Origin: Agapanthus africanus
Lineage: Eukaryota > Streptophyta > Magnoliopsida > Asparagales > Amaryllidaceae
Direction: 5' to 3'
DNA length: 64,000 bases
Assembly (NCBI GenBank): GCA_030015575.1
Contig: CM057346.1
Location: 564,392,315-564,456,314 of the forward strand
Shown here: positions 42,379 through 54,800 of the stretch, one piece after another
How positions within the stretch are numbered: position 1 is the first letter of the stretch
Layout: each line of letters starts with the position of its first letter
Position numbers and translations under genes: made by a program
Notes under the pieces: generated by a model
What the model saw: only the letters and a program-made list of their open reading frames with translations
Database searches by the model: none
What the model was told of the DNA's origin: nothing

Positions 42379-43108
42379 TCAAAGCCTCTTTAACCTCAGT
42401 ATTCTTATTTTACGTATGAAATCACGGTTTATCTCTTGAGATTGAATGATAGGTCCATCCAAATTTTTAGTAAAGCTCTTATTGAACAATATGTCAAAAT
42501 AATCTCTCCACATTTTCTTGATATCACCTTCTGATCTTAATTTTTGACACATTTCACCGCACATAAGTCTTCGGTCTTCCTTTCCCGCATCCAAGCAATC
42601 CTGTATATATCATATTCGGCCTCCTTAGTATCTAACTTCTCATACACCTCCTTGTAGACCTTAGTTTTATCTTCCTGAACAGCTTTTTAACTTCTTTTTA
42701 GCCATTTTATACTTCTCAAATCTCTCCGCATCTCGGCTTTTCTTCAGGTCTTTAGAAGAATCCCTTTTGATTTTAATAGCAGCCTTTACTTTTTCGTTCC
42801 ACCATGATGTGTCCTTAGCTATCTTGTTTCATGTTGTGTCTCAATCATCTTCAGACTGTCAATCAGCCTCTCGAATTACACGATCCATAAAAGCTTTTTG
42901 GTTACCTTCTATCAGCCGCCACCACTTAATTCTACACGCTACCTTACGTCTAATCTTTCTGGGTCTTCTTCTAAATCGAAAATTTAGAACTAAAAGTATA
43001 TGTTGAGTGGTTACACTCTCATCTGGTACTACCTTACAGTCGATGCAACAACCTCTATCAATCCTTCTCGTCAGAAAAAAGTTTATTTGACTTGCACTCG
43101 ATCCACTC
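42379..43108 (-). pseudogene. RTE inter-domain region, decayed
   Basis: This links endonuclease and RT. A 71-codon frame (42,594-42,379) has the typical MWRDYFDILFN stretch; the rest is broken by frameshifts. Confidence 0.6.
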
Positions 43109-43828
43109 CTAAAGGTGATAAGGTGAGACTCTTTTCCTAAACCAAGTGTTTGCTAAGATCAAGTCATAAGACAAGGCAAAATCTAGAATCGAGCTATCCG
43201 CTTCATTCCTTTGTCCAAAACCAAAACCTTTATGGATAGTATCAAACCCACTACGACTAGTATCTATATGTCCATCGAGATCACCACCAATAAATAACTT
43301 CTCTCCACTAGATATTCTTTGCATCATCTTGTCTAAATCCTCCCAGAATAGATGTTTATTAGCATCATCAAGACCTATTTGTGGTGCAGAAGCACTAATA
43401 ACATTAAGGATCTCCCCACTTAGAATAAGTTTAACCAGTAGAATCCTATCACCTTTTCTCTTAATCTCAACTACATTCTCAAGCAACCGTCTATCTATGA
43501 TTACATCTACCCCATTACGATTTTTATCTCTACTCGTATACCAAATTTTATAACCCCATGGCTCTATAACTCTACCCTTTTCACATATCCACTGAGTTTC
43601 TTGCAAACACATAATACTAACTTTCCTCATAATTATCAACTCCACTAATTCTGTTAGCCTACCCGTAAGGGAACTTATGTTCCAAGAAGTTAGAAGGATC
43701 CTATGAAACCCTTGTTTATTTGTTATTACACCTGGGGTCCGATGTAGAGCGCCGCTTCCGGACGACGACTTAAAAACCCTTGCATACTTAACACTACATC
43801 CGGGGTCCGATAGCAGGGGACGTCCCAA
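43109..43828 (-). pseudogene. RTE endonuclease domain
   Basis: A 239-codon frame with LQETQW (Glu of the metal site kept) and GGDLDGH, where the family usually has GDLNGH. The changed Asn and the frameshifts downstream make activity unlikely. Confidence 0.8.
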
Positions 43829-43956
43829 CGATATTTTTATTACGGTTCATGTCATTGAATGTGACAATTTTACGTTGGCTGTCACAAACCTACCACAATC
43901 CTCACCATTTCTCATCCGGACTTGGGACCAACAACGGTGGGTTTTGAATACTACTA

Positions 43957-44687
43957 ATATCATTAATAATCTTGTTGTTTCTCATTTCATAGACTGGTTT
44001 TTTACTTCCTCATTATGAGACCTTGCAACAAATTAGAACAATGACAAGCCTTTCTCCAGTATTTTTAGTGTTGGTTTACATAAATACTTCTACCATTCTA
44101 TTGTTGTAAAGTATTAATGTATTATAACTATCAACAAACATATTTTTTAAAATTGGCTCTATTCATGTTTGATTGGGCCTTCCTGCTACTCTTGTTGCTC
44201 CATTTACCACTATATTTTCCATCCTTTCTAATTGCCATAGCTGTTGATCTTTGTTGCAGATGTTAAAACGATCCATTTTTGATATTTTGATTATTGAGTA
44301 GGAGCTTCCTCTAACTTTTTATTAATGCACTTATGATCTTTTCTCTTAGTATAGATTCTCATCCATCTCCTCACTCTCATTTAAGCTGTACTTATCTTTT
44401 TAGATAGCTGTTTATTAATTGCCCACCAAGCAATGTTGGTCTTATTTACCACATTCATCTTAATTTCATAAACATGACGAATAATTGATTTGTAATAATG
44501 AAAACAATCGCTCCTAGATAATTTGACCATTTCTCTGCATTATACAGTCATTTTTTCGGCACAATTTTTATTAGGGTAAACTTGCATTTCATTATTCTGT
44601 TTTATTTTTCAAATTGCGAAATTCAAAGCTTTTCTTTTTACCTTTCAACTTTGGAATTTAACTATTCTTTCGACTTATAAAATTCTC

Positions 44688-44690
<3 letters not shown>
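43957..44690. other. AT-rich intronic or intergenic DNA
   Basis: Nothing supported. Confidence 0.4.

Positions 44691-44732
<42 letters not shown>
44691..44732. repeat. (TA)n microsatellite
   Basis: About 20 TA dinucleotides at the edge of the foldback element. Confidence 0.9.
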
Positions 44733-44735
<3 letters not shown>

Positions 44736-45112
44736 ATAATGGAGGAAAGGTGCCATATGAGGGAGTTTCCTCCTATAGCGTCAAAATGATACTCTCCACG
44801 ATCTTTTTCGACGATCGACACGACGGCACCCATCGTCATCAGCTTTATCATGTAAGATGTGGATACACCAAATTTCATGTGATTCCATCACTTTTCACCG
44901 TTGATTTAGTGGATGCAAAATTAATGGTTTACCGATAATATAACTTTTTACATTGCTAAGTCAACGGTGAAAAAGTGGTGGAATCACATTAAATTTGTGT
45001 ATCCACATCTTACATGATAAAAATGATGATGATAGGTGCCGATCGTCGAAAAAAATCCTAGAGGATGTATATTTTTGACGCCACTTAACGAAAAAGCCTT
45101 CTAGGGTCTCTC
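44733..45112. mobile_element. Foldback (MITE-like) element
   Basis: Two arms of roughly 150-170 bp are inverted copies: ATGTAAGATGTGGATACAC in the left arm faces its complement in the right, likewise TTTTTCGACGATCG and CACTTTTCACCGTTGA. A spacer of about 55 bp separates them. No ORF for a transposase. Edges lie in TA and CT repeats, so the TSD cannot be read. Confidence 0.6.
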
Positions 45113-45122
45113 TCTCTATATA

Positions 45123-45370
45123 TAGAGAGAGAATAATGGAGAGAGAGAGAGAGAATAATGAAGGAAAGAGGCCCTAGGAGGCCTTTTGCGTTAGGTGGCG
45201 GCAAAAAGTACGCCCTCCATCATTTTATTCAACGATCGGCACCTTCCAACTTGATATCCATCATCTAATTTGTCGATACACCAAATTTCATATGATTACA
45301 ACACCGTTGATTTAGTGGATGCAAAATTAACGGTTTACCGACAATAGAACTTTTTACATTGCTAAATCCG
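45123..45370. mobile_element. Second partial copy of the foldback family
   Basis: It repeats the left arm and spacer in direct orientation (CGATCGGCACC, GATACACCAAATTTCAT, TTGATTTAGTGGATGCAAAA), starting after a GA repeat (45,138-45,153). The right arm is missing. Confidence 0.6.
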
Positions 45371-46393
45371 CCCCTGCCATAAGACGAATCCTGAATATTA
45401 CTATAAGTTTAACCAGAATTAATGCAACTATGTGAGGACTTGATGTTGATCTTTGGTGTAAGCATATGGTGATAGGGAGTGGTTGGGTACTTGAGTCACT
45501 CCAATCTTTTTCACTCTAGTTATTTTTACTTCTTATTTTACACATCTTTTTGGGCCATGTTGATAGGTTGCCATAGATAGTAATCTTTTCTAAATAAGCA
45601 CCGATGATCGACTGAGGGGGTTACTTGAGTGTACGTAATTTAAAAAATTCGATAAGGTCATTTGTATATTCCAGGTTGCGTTTTCGTTGCCTGCAATAAT
45701 TGACGGTGATTTTTGTACTAAATTTTTCTAATGATATTTAGACCCCTCTTTTGTGTACACACTGATAGTAGAAAAGGCCCCATTGCGGAAATAAAACCGA
45801 TCTTGCAATTGGAGTTTTATGCTGGACTGAATATTATGTCTACACGATCATGATGTGGTATTTTTTTATTTTTTTTGCATCAAGGTGGACATAAATGATG
45901 CTAATTGCAAATTGAGGGACAAGAATGTGTTGTTATGCAATGAGCTTCTTGTTAGAAGAGATAGCAGGTACACTGGTTATTCCAGTTTCCCTAGGTGAAC
46001 ATACCGACATAATAGTTAAAATACATGCCTTGTTATTATACATACATTTTCTTCTATAGCGTGTCTCCTCGAATAAGAGACTACATTGATTATAAACTGA
46101 AGCCTGCTTGTCAACTGTATGCGTCTTATTGTCTTGGAGAATATTAACTCTTTTTTTCTACATGCCTGTGAGTCAATTATTGTTATTGATTAAAGAAAGT
46201 TGTATGGAAAAAGAATGTTAAATCTTTACTGTTTCATTTGTATTTTAATGCTTGTTATATTTCATTTTGTTTTGTCCATTAGTACATAAATGAACTCAGA
46301 GGAACTAACAGTAGTTTTTCTCTTTTGTGAGATGCACTTCCTTGCATTACCTCACCAAAATGCAGAAATTCCGCTTGTTTTCGATACCAACAG
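45371..46393. other. Probable 3' part of the leader intron
   Basis: No element can be delimited. The acceptor ACCAACAG ends at 46,393. Confidence 0.4.
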
Positions 46394-46897
46394 ATGGACA
46401 ACAAAAGTTTCATGCAACTGGTTGAAAAGAGGAAGAAGAAAGCCCTTGAGAAGAAGGAAGCCCCCTTGAAATGGGAGCAGAAGCTTGAAGCCGCTGACAA
46501 GGTAAAAGCTGATACTGAGGAAAAAGCAAGGAAACTGAAGAGAAAACACAAGCACAGGTCGAAGAAGAGGAGCTCAAGCTCAAGCGACGATTCTAGTTCT
46601 GAGTATGAAAGTGGGTCTGATGAAGAGCGGCAAAAGAAGAGACGTTCCCACAAGAGGAGGCGACATGATAGGTATCGCTCTACAAGATCGGATTCTAGCA
46701 GCTCGGGATCGGGTAGCGAAGATGATGAAGGTGCAATGAAAGGCCATTCAAGGCGCCACAAGCATCGCCGCCACCATAGTAGTGATGATGAGTCATCAAT
46801 ATCAGATTCTGATGATCACAAGCATCATCACAGGAGATCTCATCACCGGCACGGTCACCGTCATCACCACCACAGTCACCGCCGCAGTCGAAGTTGA
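46394..46897 (+). CDS. Basic Ser/His-rich nuclear-type protein (167 aa)
   Basis: The ATG directly follows a splice acceptor (CAG|ATGG), so the coding exon is probably the last one. Residues 1-45 form a charged helix with KKEAPLKWEQKLEAA, which matches from memory the N-terminus of a small conserved plant family (Arabidopsis At5g53800 type). The rest is low complexity: Lys/Arg-Ser runs resembling SR-type proteins, acidic-Ser blocks (SSSDDSSSEYESGSDEE) and a His-rich tail ending in RRSRS. No enzyme domain. Composition and basic clusters suggest a nuclear, possibly RNA-linked protein; that role is inferred. A shadow ORF on the opposite strand (46,279-46,761) is not a gene. Confidence 0.8.
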   Translation: MDNKSFMQLVEKRKKKALEKKEAPLKWEQKLEAADKVKADTEEKARKLKRKHKHRSKKRSSSSSDDSSSEYESGSDEERQKKRRSHKRRRHDRYRSTRSDSSSSGSGSEDDEGAMKGHSRRHKHRRHHSSDDESSISDSDDHKHHHRRSHHRHGHRHHHHSHRRSRS

Positions 46898-46994
46898 GTG
46901 GAGAATTCTGATGGGAGTTGCAAAATTTGGTGGATTCGAAGCTGCATGCAAAACATCAGAGGCATGGTTGACATCGATTTTAAATTATTCATAA

Positions 46995-47542
46995 TTTCTC
47001 TTTGATTGCATATTATTGTAGTTTCAGGTGATTACCTTGGATGACTTGACTGCCTTGAGTGACTTAATTCTAAGCACATTGTGTGGCATTTGTGTAATGC
47101 TGATTTGTTTAGTTGTGTTGTTGCATTGGATGATTGAATTGGAAATCTTAACCTAAGCTAATGATTGGAATTTCAAGCAAGAGGCAGGTTATTGAAAATC
47201 ATGGTCTCCGTAAGTTTATGGTTTCATGGGTTCAATGCTGCAAGTTCTTATGCAGTTTTGTGGCATTCTGAAGTGATCAGTTCTCAAATGTTTCCATGTT
47301 ACTAGCCATCGACTCAAATGGCATTTTGCTTGGGTGTGTTGTGTTGCGTTTGGTCTTGAAAAATTGTGTGCTAAAGTAGATAATGACAGATATCGCTATT
47401 ATCAATTAAATTTGGATACGCTACGTGATTTCTTACCGTTTCTTACTTACGAAACCGGGTCAAATCAAAGATAGCTCTCTGTGTGTGTTTCTCTTTCTTG
47501 TGCCCTTTACCCAAACACTCTGTCCTAAAATTCATGGGTTAA
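46995..47542. other. 3' flank of the Ser/His-rich gene
   Basis: No clear AATAAA; the transcript end is not determined. No other feature. Confidence 0.35.
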
Positions 47543-47789
47543 TTGTTAAATAATCTCTCGATGTTTCACCTACTTTGCAGTTATATACCTTATTGATTTT
47601 TTCGCTATATATATATATACCCTAAAATACAAACTGTTAATAGTTTTCTTCCTTTAGTTGACCATTAAATCCATCAACATGTTAAACAAAATCCATACGG
47701 TTTGTACTTTAGGGCGTCTAAATACAGTGAAAAAACCAGTAAGGCATATAGATGCAAGTTAGGTGAAACATTGAAGTATTATTTAGCAA
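47543..47789. mobile_element. MITE-like element with terminal inverted repeats of about 60 bp
   Basis: TTGTTAAATAATCTCTC at the left and the complement of TTGCTAAATAATACTTC at the right begin long imperfect inverted repeats that share ATGTTTCACCTA and CTTGCA/CTTTGCA words. The element is 247 bp with an AT repeat inside and has no ORF. Confidence 0.55.
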
Positions 47790-48246
47790 GTATAATTCAT
47801 TGACTCAATCATGCATTACCCATTTCTTTAGCTAAAAGCCCCACTCAAAACCTCTTACTCATCCGGTCACACCATTAAAATTTGCCTAGGAAAGTTGTTG
47901 GATTCATTAGAACATACACGAATTATCCATTAAAATCCAAGCCTTTCATGGAGCGCATAAAACATAAATGATCATATAAACTGCATTGCGGATTATTATT
48001 AGTTTCCCTCTGAATTCTGCTAAATTTGGGGGCTGAACGATGATACAAATATAAGGTAAAGAAGAAGGAAAATGAAAATGAAAATGAAAACGAAAACCCA
48101 CACAGATTCTAGTGAAAAAAACACAGGAGCCGCAGACTCAATATCCAATCATCATACATACAAAAAATGAATAAAAATAAACCTCCCGCTGGTTCAGTCT
48201 ACACACGGAACCTTGGGCGTAGACAAGTTCCAAATTGTTTGTCCAC

Positions 48247-48800
48247 ATGGCATTGGCTACTCCCCTCCCCTCTCCTCCTTTCCTCGTCCACCTCCGCCCT
48301 AACAACAATCCCCATGCTTCGATGCCTTCCCTCCCTCTCCGCCTCTCCCCAATCCTCGGCCGCCGCCGCCGCCACCGCCACCGCCACCTCCCCTCCCTCG
48401 CCGCCCTCCGCCAGGACACCACCACATGGACCCACACCCCTCTAACCCTAGTCTCCCCGGCCTCCGCCGACGCCTCCCTCTTCCACCTCTCCGTCGACGT
48501 CTCCGACTCCCCCGACCTCGCCTCCAGCTTCACCGCCGCCGGACAGTACGTCCAGATCCGCGTCCCCTCCTCCGACAAGCCCGCCTTCATGGCCATCGCC
48601 TCGCCGCCGGAGGCGGCGGCGGGGAGAGGGGTGTTCGAGTTCTTGGTGAAGAGGATCGCGGGGTCCACCGCGGAGGCGCTGTGCGGGCTGAGGAGCGGGG
48701 ATTTGGTCGAGATCGGTGGGGTCATGGGGAAGGGGTTCGAGATCGACAAGGTCGATGGGTTTGGGACGGTGCTGATGTTTGCCACCGGCTCAGGAATCAG
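48247..48800 (+). CDS. pKIWI502-like gene, exon 1
   Basis: The ATG at 48,247 begins MALATPLP; upstream frame codons before it contain no ATG. The exon is strongly GC-rich, with GCC, CGC and CCG codons, unlike the later exons. It ends ATCAG|GTAAAA with two bases of a Ser codon. Confidence 0.92.
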
Positions 48801-51800
48801 GTAAAATTTGAATATTTTTTTTGCCCTAATTTTGATTGGATTTAACCTCTTCCATAGATAAATTTGATGAGCAAGTCAAGGTTTAAGTTGAAACCCTAAT
48901 CTAATTAATCCCCAGATCCAAACCGGATGTCCCCGGCTTATGTGTTAAATTTTGATGAACAATCGCCGGACCTATTGCAATATTTTCGAATATGCCAACT
49001 TGATAGCGTAAGAAGTTAGTGAGTAATGGTTTCATTGGTTGTAGGTAGCAGGAATCCTCACAATCTTGGCTGCCTGCAGTGTACTTTTCATCGTTAGCTT
49101 ATTTGGCCCGCATTCTTCGGAACCTATGGTGGCAGTTTTCTATTAAAAATTCCAGTATTGCATGAAGCTTGAAATGTTATATTGTAGGTGATACCAGTGA
49201 CCTGTCACAACATATTTTTCCTTCCATTGAATCTGAAAAATTTATTACACCTTAATTTGGTTGCTCCTTTTCTTCTGATACATATGCTGCCCTTTTCTCT
49301 TTGTCTTCCATTTATCCTTGTCATTCCTGTTATCTTTCTTTCTTTGGGTGTGGGTCAGTGGGTGGCCTGTGGGGGTTATCTTACTTTTATTCTTGCAATA
49401 TAATCTTAAGATTGTATTTTGGCCACAGCTCACAGCATTATGTGCTATAGTGCTGGCATCATTCCGATATCTAGGTCTATATTTAAGTCAAGTACCTTAT
49501 CTATCCATGTCAATGCACTTCTAGATTGGCTTATGTAGGGGCTTGAAATTTGGAGTTATCTTGAATGATTAAAGAATGCAGCCGGAGATTCTCCACCATT
49601 CCTTATTTCTCTCTTTATCCATTCAAACATCACATTCAACTCATATTTCAAAACGAAAACCAAATTGATGTCGGATGTGAATGTAGATGATGATGTAGGA
49701 GGAAATTCAAGTAGGAATAAGAGCAAGTATATGTCCACAAAAAGGGAAAAAAAGAAAAGGCTACTTTGAGTTATTGACACATTAAAGATTCTGATATGTA
49801 ATACTAAAGCAAATAAGTGTTTGGTGGTGAGAATTCTGACTTCCTGGATTGTGGTGCACAGGGTTGGTACATTCATGTTTCCAGATATGCCCCATGTCCA
49901 TGAGGATTCATAATTTTACAGGGGCTTCCTCACAACCACTAATGTCAAAGATGAGAAACTTGCTTTACAAGTAAATTAAAGTCGGGATTTTCACACCCTT
50001 GGACTCACCGAGGAAAAAGGATTTTGAGGTATGACGCCTTGGTTAGTAGCAGGTACAACAAGGGTTTCAGGGGGGTAGTTGGTGTTGTGAGTAGTGAAAC
50101 AAAGAAAAGGCTACTTTGAGTTATTGACACATTAAAGATTCTGATATGTAATACTAAAGCAAATAAGTGTTTGGTGGTGAGAATTCTGACTTCCTGGATT
50201 GTGGTGCACAGGGTTGGTACATTCATGTTTCCAGATATGCCCCATGTCCATGAGGATTCATAATTTTACAGGGGCTTCCTCACAACCACTAATGTCAAAG
50301 ATGAGAAACTTGCTTTACAAGTAAATTAAAGTCGGGATTTTCACACCCTTGGACTCACCGAGGAAAAATGATTTTGAGGTATGCCGCCTTGGTTAGTAGC
50401 AGGTACAACAAGGGTTTCATGGGGGTAGTTGGTGTTGTGAGTAGTGAAACAACAATAGTATAGGCATGGTTCTCTATATAGAAGAATATAAAGGGAACAT
50501 AAAAATGAGAAAAACGTGGAACTAAGTAGAAAGAAAAAGGAAGAACATGATCATAGGATGGAGCAAGAAGCAGGATTTTTCCAATAAATCACTCAAGACC
50601 CGTCTCTTTTATTACCCATATGGGTCAGTCCACTATAACTAATTGGTATATATCTCCATTCCCACCCTACCCCACCCCTCCCCCCAAAAATATAAAAAAA
50701 AGAAGAGGGAGGGAAAGAAAGAAAGGAAAAAATAGATCCAAGAACAGAGCTCCTTTTTCTCCCCTTTTGCACTTCTACTTATGATCGTCTGAGTAAAGAT
50801 CAGTGGGGTACTTTATTTTTCCGACCAGTCTCTTCGATCTCTCTCAGTTTCTTATATATTGTCTCCCTACATGGCATTGTTTTTCATATTGCTCTCATTT
50901 GGTTACAAATATAATTTTCAACTATATTCTTTAGCTTGTATGAGGTTGAAATTGGCGGCAGGTAATACGACCTTGAGGTACCTTTTTTGTTGTTGTGGTA
51001 TATATTACTAGGCTTCTAGCAAAAAATTTCCTGGTTCTACTTAACACTATTGTCTTGTCAGTGGCACAAGTATACCCTCAAGCCCTCACTAATTCTCTCA
51101 ATATGCTTATGACTCTACTGTATGCTTAATACTATATTACATGCATAACACATCTTGAAGTATCCCCCTCAATTTGGGGCATTGAAATAGATATTACAGT
51201 TCCACTTTGTTATAATGTTTAGGTAGAGGTTTTCTATTATTTTACATTTTTACTTGGATGCGCCTTTTCTCTTTTGCATATTTGGAGTTTACAAATAGGT
51301 TTCGTGATCATTGTGAATGGAATGCCTGTAGCTAGTAGATTTTTAACAAAGATTAATCTTATTTGGCTATCTGCACTGAAGTTCGATATATCTATAATTA
51401 TAAGGTCCTGCATTTACTAGTTGCCTTCTCTAATATTCACTGTCTTATTGCAGTCCAATCCGCTCGCTTATTGAATCAGGTTTCAATGCAAATGAAAGAT
51501 CAGATGTAAGGCTATATTATGGGGCTCGGAATCTTCAGAGAATGGCTTATCAGGTGTGGAAGACGAAATTTCTATATATTGCAAATTTATTGTTGTTAAT
51601 AAGGGGAAAAATCAATTCAATTACTGATCAAAGATCTTTCTTCCTTCAGGAAAGGTTCAAGGATTGGGAAGCTGCTGGTGTAAGAATTGTTCCTGTTCTA
51701 TCACAGCCAGATGATCGATGGAAAGGTGAACAAGGCTACATTCAGGTATGATTTTAATGTTTTTTTTATAATGCAATCAGGCTTGGTCCCTGTAATAAAG

Positions 51801-54800
51801 CGTTCTTATCTAATTAATATGCTCTCTGTATCGTAGGCTGCATTTTCTAGGGCTAAACAAATATCTGATCCTTCATCAACTGGAGCAGTGCTATGTGGGC
51901 ACAAACAAATGACCGAGGTTTGTCATCTTTCTCAGATTTCAAAAACTTTTGGAGCTTTTATCCTTTCAATTGTGACCTAGCCTCAGATGGTAATTGAGGA
52001 ACCTTCCCTCACTGCTATTATTCATTTGACTTTCCTGAGTTCTAGTTAGAAAGAGAGAAAGATGACTTGTGAGGTCTGTACTTTCATACGGTGGCTGATG
52101 AGGGCATTATTTAGTGTGGGTGATAGAGTAGTGGCTGAAGCAACCACCGGGGCTAAAAGTAAAACCAAAGGAAATATGGATAATGAAAGGAACCGAGAAG
52201 AAATAATTTATTGGCATAATTAGCATAAGAGTTCATACAATTTATATAGAGAGAGTTTAAGATCATCTCTCTATCTCAACAAATCAACTAACTAACACAA
52301 TAACCAATTATACTCATAACTAATATATAATAACACATTATATATTTACAACACCTAGTTAGAGCATAGATATCAATCATGTCAAGCTTGGATAGAAGAC
52401 GAGCGAAAACCGGTCGATAAAGTGCTTTAGTAAGAATATCTGTTAGTGGAGTCGCAGAGGAAACATGCTGGAGTGCAACCACCATATCTCGTGACAATCT
52501 ATATCGATATATTTGGTGCGCTCATGAAAAACTAGATTCTCAGCAATGCGAATTGTGGCCTTATTATCACAGAAGAGTATAGTCGAAAGAGAAGAAGGAA
52601 CTTCAAGATCTGTCAAAAGGAAGGTAAGCCATACCGACTCAGCAACTGTATGTGCTATAGATCTATACTCGGCCTCTGCAAAGAACATGCAACTATATTT
52701 TGCTTCTTACTTTTCCATATAACCAGGTTTCCTCCTAATAAGACACAATAGCCACTCGTGGAATGCCGATCATCTATGGATCCAACAAAGTCAGTATCCG
52801 CAAAGACTGTGAGCGACAACATAGATGGTTTGTAAAGAAGACCCTTTCCTAAAGAACCTTTGATATATCTGAGAATATGCTTAATTGCCTTAAGGTGGGA
52901 TGTCAAAAGATTTTGCATATATTGACTTACTGTGCTAACGGCAAAGGCAATGTCTAGCCGAGTGACAGTGAGATAAATAAGCTTTCCAACTAGACGTCGA
53001 TATCGTCCTGAGTCAGGTAGTGGAGGATTCAAGGGAGAGCTTAATTGAGATAGCTTGACCGAGGAATCAATATGGGTGTTTGCTTGTTTACATCCCAGAA
53101 ATCATGTCTCAGATGGAAGATCAAGCGTATAATTACACTGAGAGAGCTGCAATCTACCAGAATTTTGTGATACTTTAATTCCATGGAAATATCTAAGTGG
53201 CCCCAGGTCCTTGGTATGAAAGTGTGAAGTCGGATGCTCTTTCACCTTAGAGATGCCAGCAGACTCATCTCCAGTGATAATATCAACATACAACAACACA
53301 ATTACCCTGTCTTGAGGACGATTACGTGTAAAAAGAAACGTATTGACGCGACTACGTTTGAAGTCAATCTGTCGTAAAATCATGCTAAAATTTTCAAACT
53401 ATGCATGTGGTCACTACTTTAGTCCATATAGTGATTTGTGTAGAAGACAAACCATACTCCTCCGATTGCTCAAATTCAGGAGGCTGCTGCATATAAATAG
53501 TCTCTGAATCATTATGGGGAGATGGCCGGACAACTTCCTTACGACGGTGGTACACCTGTAGATAAAGTACTACATGCTGATCATTAGGGAGCACATGTTG
53601 AATAGATGAATCAAGTTCTGAGGAAAGCAGGTGTGGAACGAGAATGGTAGAAGTGGGGCCCTTAACAGGTGGTGGAAAATAGGCTTGATCTTCTAAGAAG
53701 GTCACATCACAAGAAGTACAAACTTTAGATGTGGCAAAGTCAAAACATACGTACCCTTTTTGGGACCGAGATTAACCTACAAACACCATACGGGTAGCTC
53801 TCGGATCAAGTTTGTCGATATGAGGAGCTAGAACATGGGGATAGCATAGGCAACCAAACACTTTAGGAGAAACGGCAAAATGGTTGCCCTGTGGAAACAA
53901 AATAGAGAAAGGGGACCGGTTGGTTAGGACCGGAGAAGGCATGCGATTGATATAACAATATGCTGCTAAGACTGCAAAATTCCACAAGCGTTTAGGGACA
54001 TGCATATGCAAAATAAGAGACCGAGCTAGTTCAAGCAAATGGCGGTTCTTTCGTTCAGCAATCCCATTTTGCTGAGGAGTATAAGAACATGAAGTTCGAT
54101 GCAATATATCCTTGGTCTGACAAAATGCAATAAAATCCTTGCTAATATACTCCTTAGCGTTATCTGAAGGAAGAACTTTTATCGGATCATTAAATTGATT
54201 AGTAATCTCAGCTACGAACATTTTAAAGATGGACAAAGTTCAGACCAAAGATACAACCAAGTTATACATGAATGATCATCGATAAAAGTCACAAAATATC
54301 TAAATCCAAACACACTAGGAATTTTAAAGGGATTCCAAATATTGGAGTGAACTAACGCAAAGCGTAAATCCTGTCTTTTATTAACTGGAGGAAAAGAGAA
54401 GAGATGGTATTTACCAAGAATACAAGATTCACAACTGAACTCTGATAAATCAAGAGAAGACGGTATATTACGTAAAGAAGAAAGAGGATGATTAAGTCTT
54501 TGATACCACTGGATAGTAGAAACAACTGCAGACGTACTGGGAAGGTGATCATGGCAATTCAGTCCATTCTGTTCATGTCCTCCGCCAATCCGTTGTTTCG
54601 TCGGAAGATCTTGTATCACAAAGTGAGATGGATAAAATGTTACAGAGTAGTTAGAATCATTTGTAAGCTGACGAATAGAAAGTATGTATTGTTTTAAAGA
54701 CGGCACAATTAAAGCATTTTTTACGTGTAAAAATGAAATAAGTGATAAATTAGCAGAGCCAGAAACAGGTGTGGTATTACCATTAGCCATGGAAATCATT

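Larger units (their letters stand above)
40876..43944 (-). mobile_element. RT-F: RTE-clade LINE, nearly full length, inactive
   Basis: On the minus strand an apurinic endonuclease-like domain (43,828-43,109: SWNISSLTG, LQETQW, GGDLDGHID, LANTWF) is followed by reverse transcriptase (41,924-41,658: GLHQGSALSPFLF, CMLFADN) and a conserved C-terminal part (41,657-40,938: FRYLGSIIQ, RPTLLYGIEYW, RLRWFGHVRRKP). The 3' end is a short TTG repeat, typical of RTE elements. A 12-bp duplication flanks it. The 3,069-bp length fits RTE. Frames are split by shifts and stops, and the RT FADD is FADN. Confidence 0.88.

Noticed and set aside
46279-46761. 160-codon Ser/Leu/Phe-rich ORF opposite the Ser/His-rich gene
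   Set aside because: Shadow of a low-complexity coding region; the + strand product has a conserved N-terminus and a splice acceptor at its start.
48138-48785. 215-codon minus-strand ORF opposite pKIWI502-like exon 1
   Set aside because: GC-rich exons leave all frames open. The + strand frame has family motifs and continues through four more exons.
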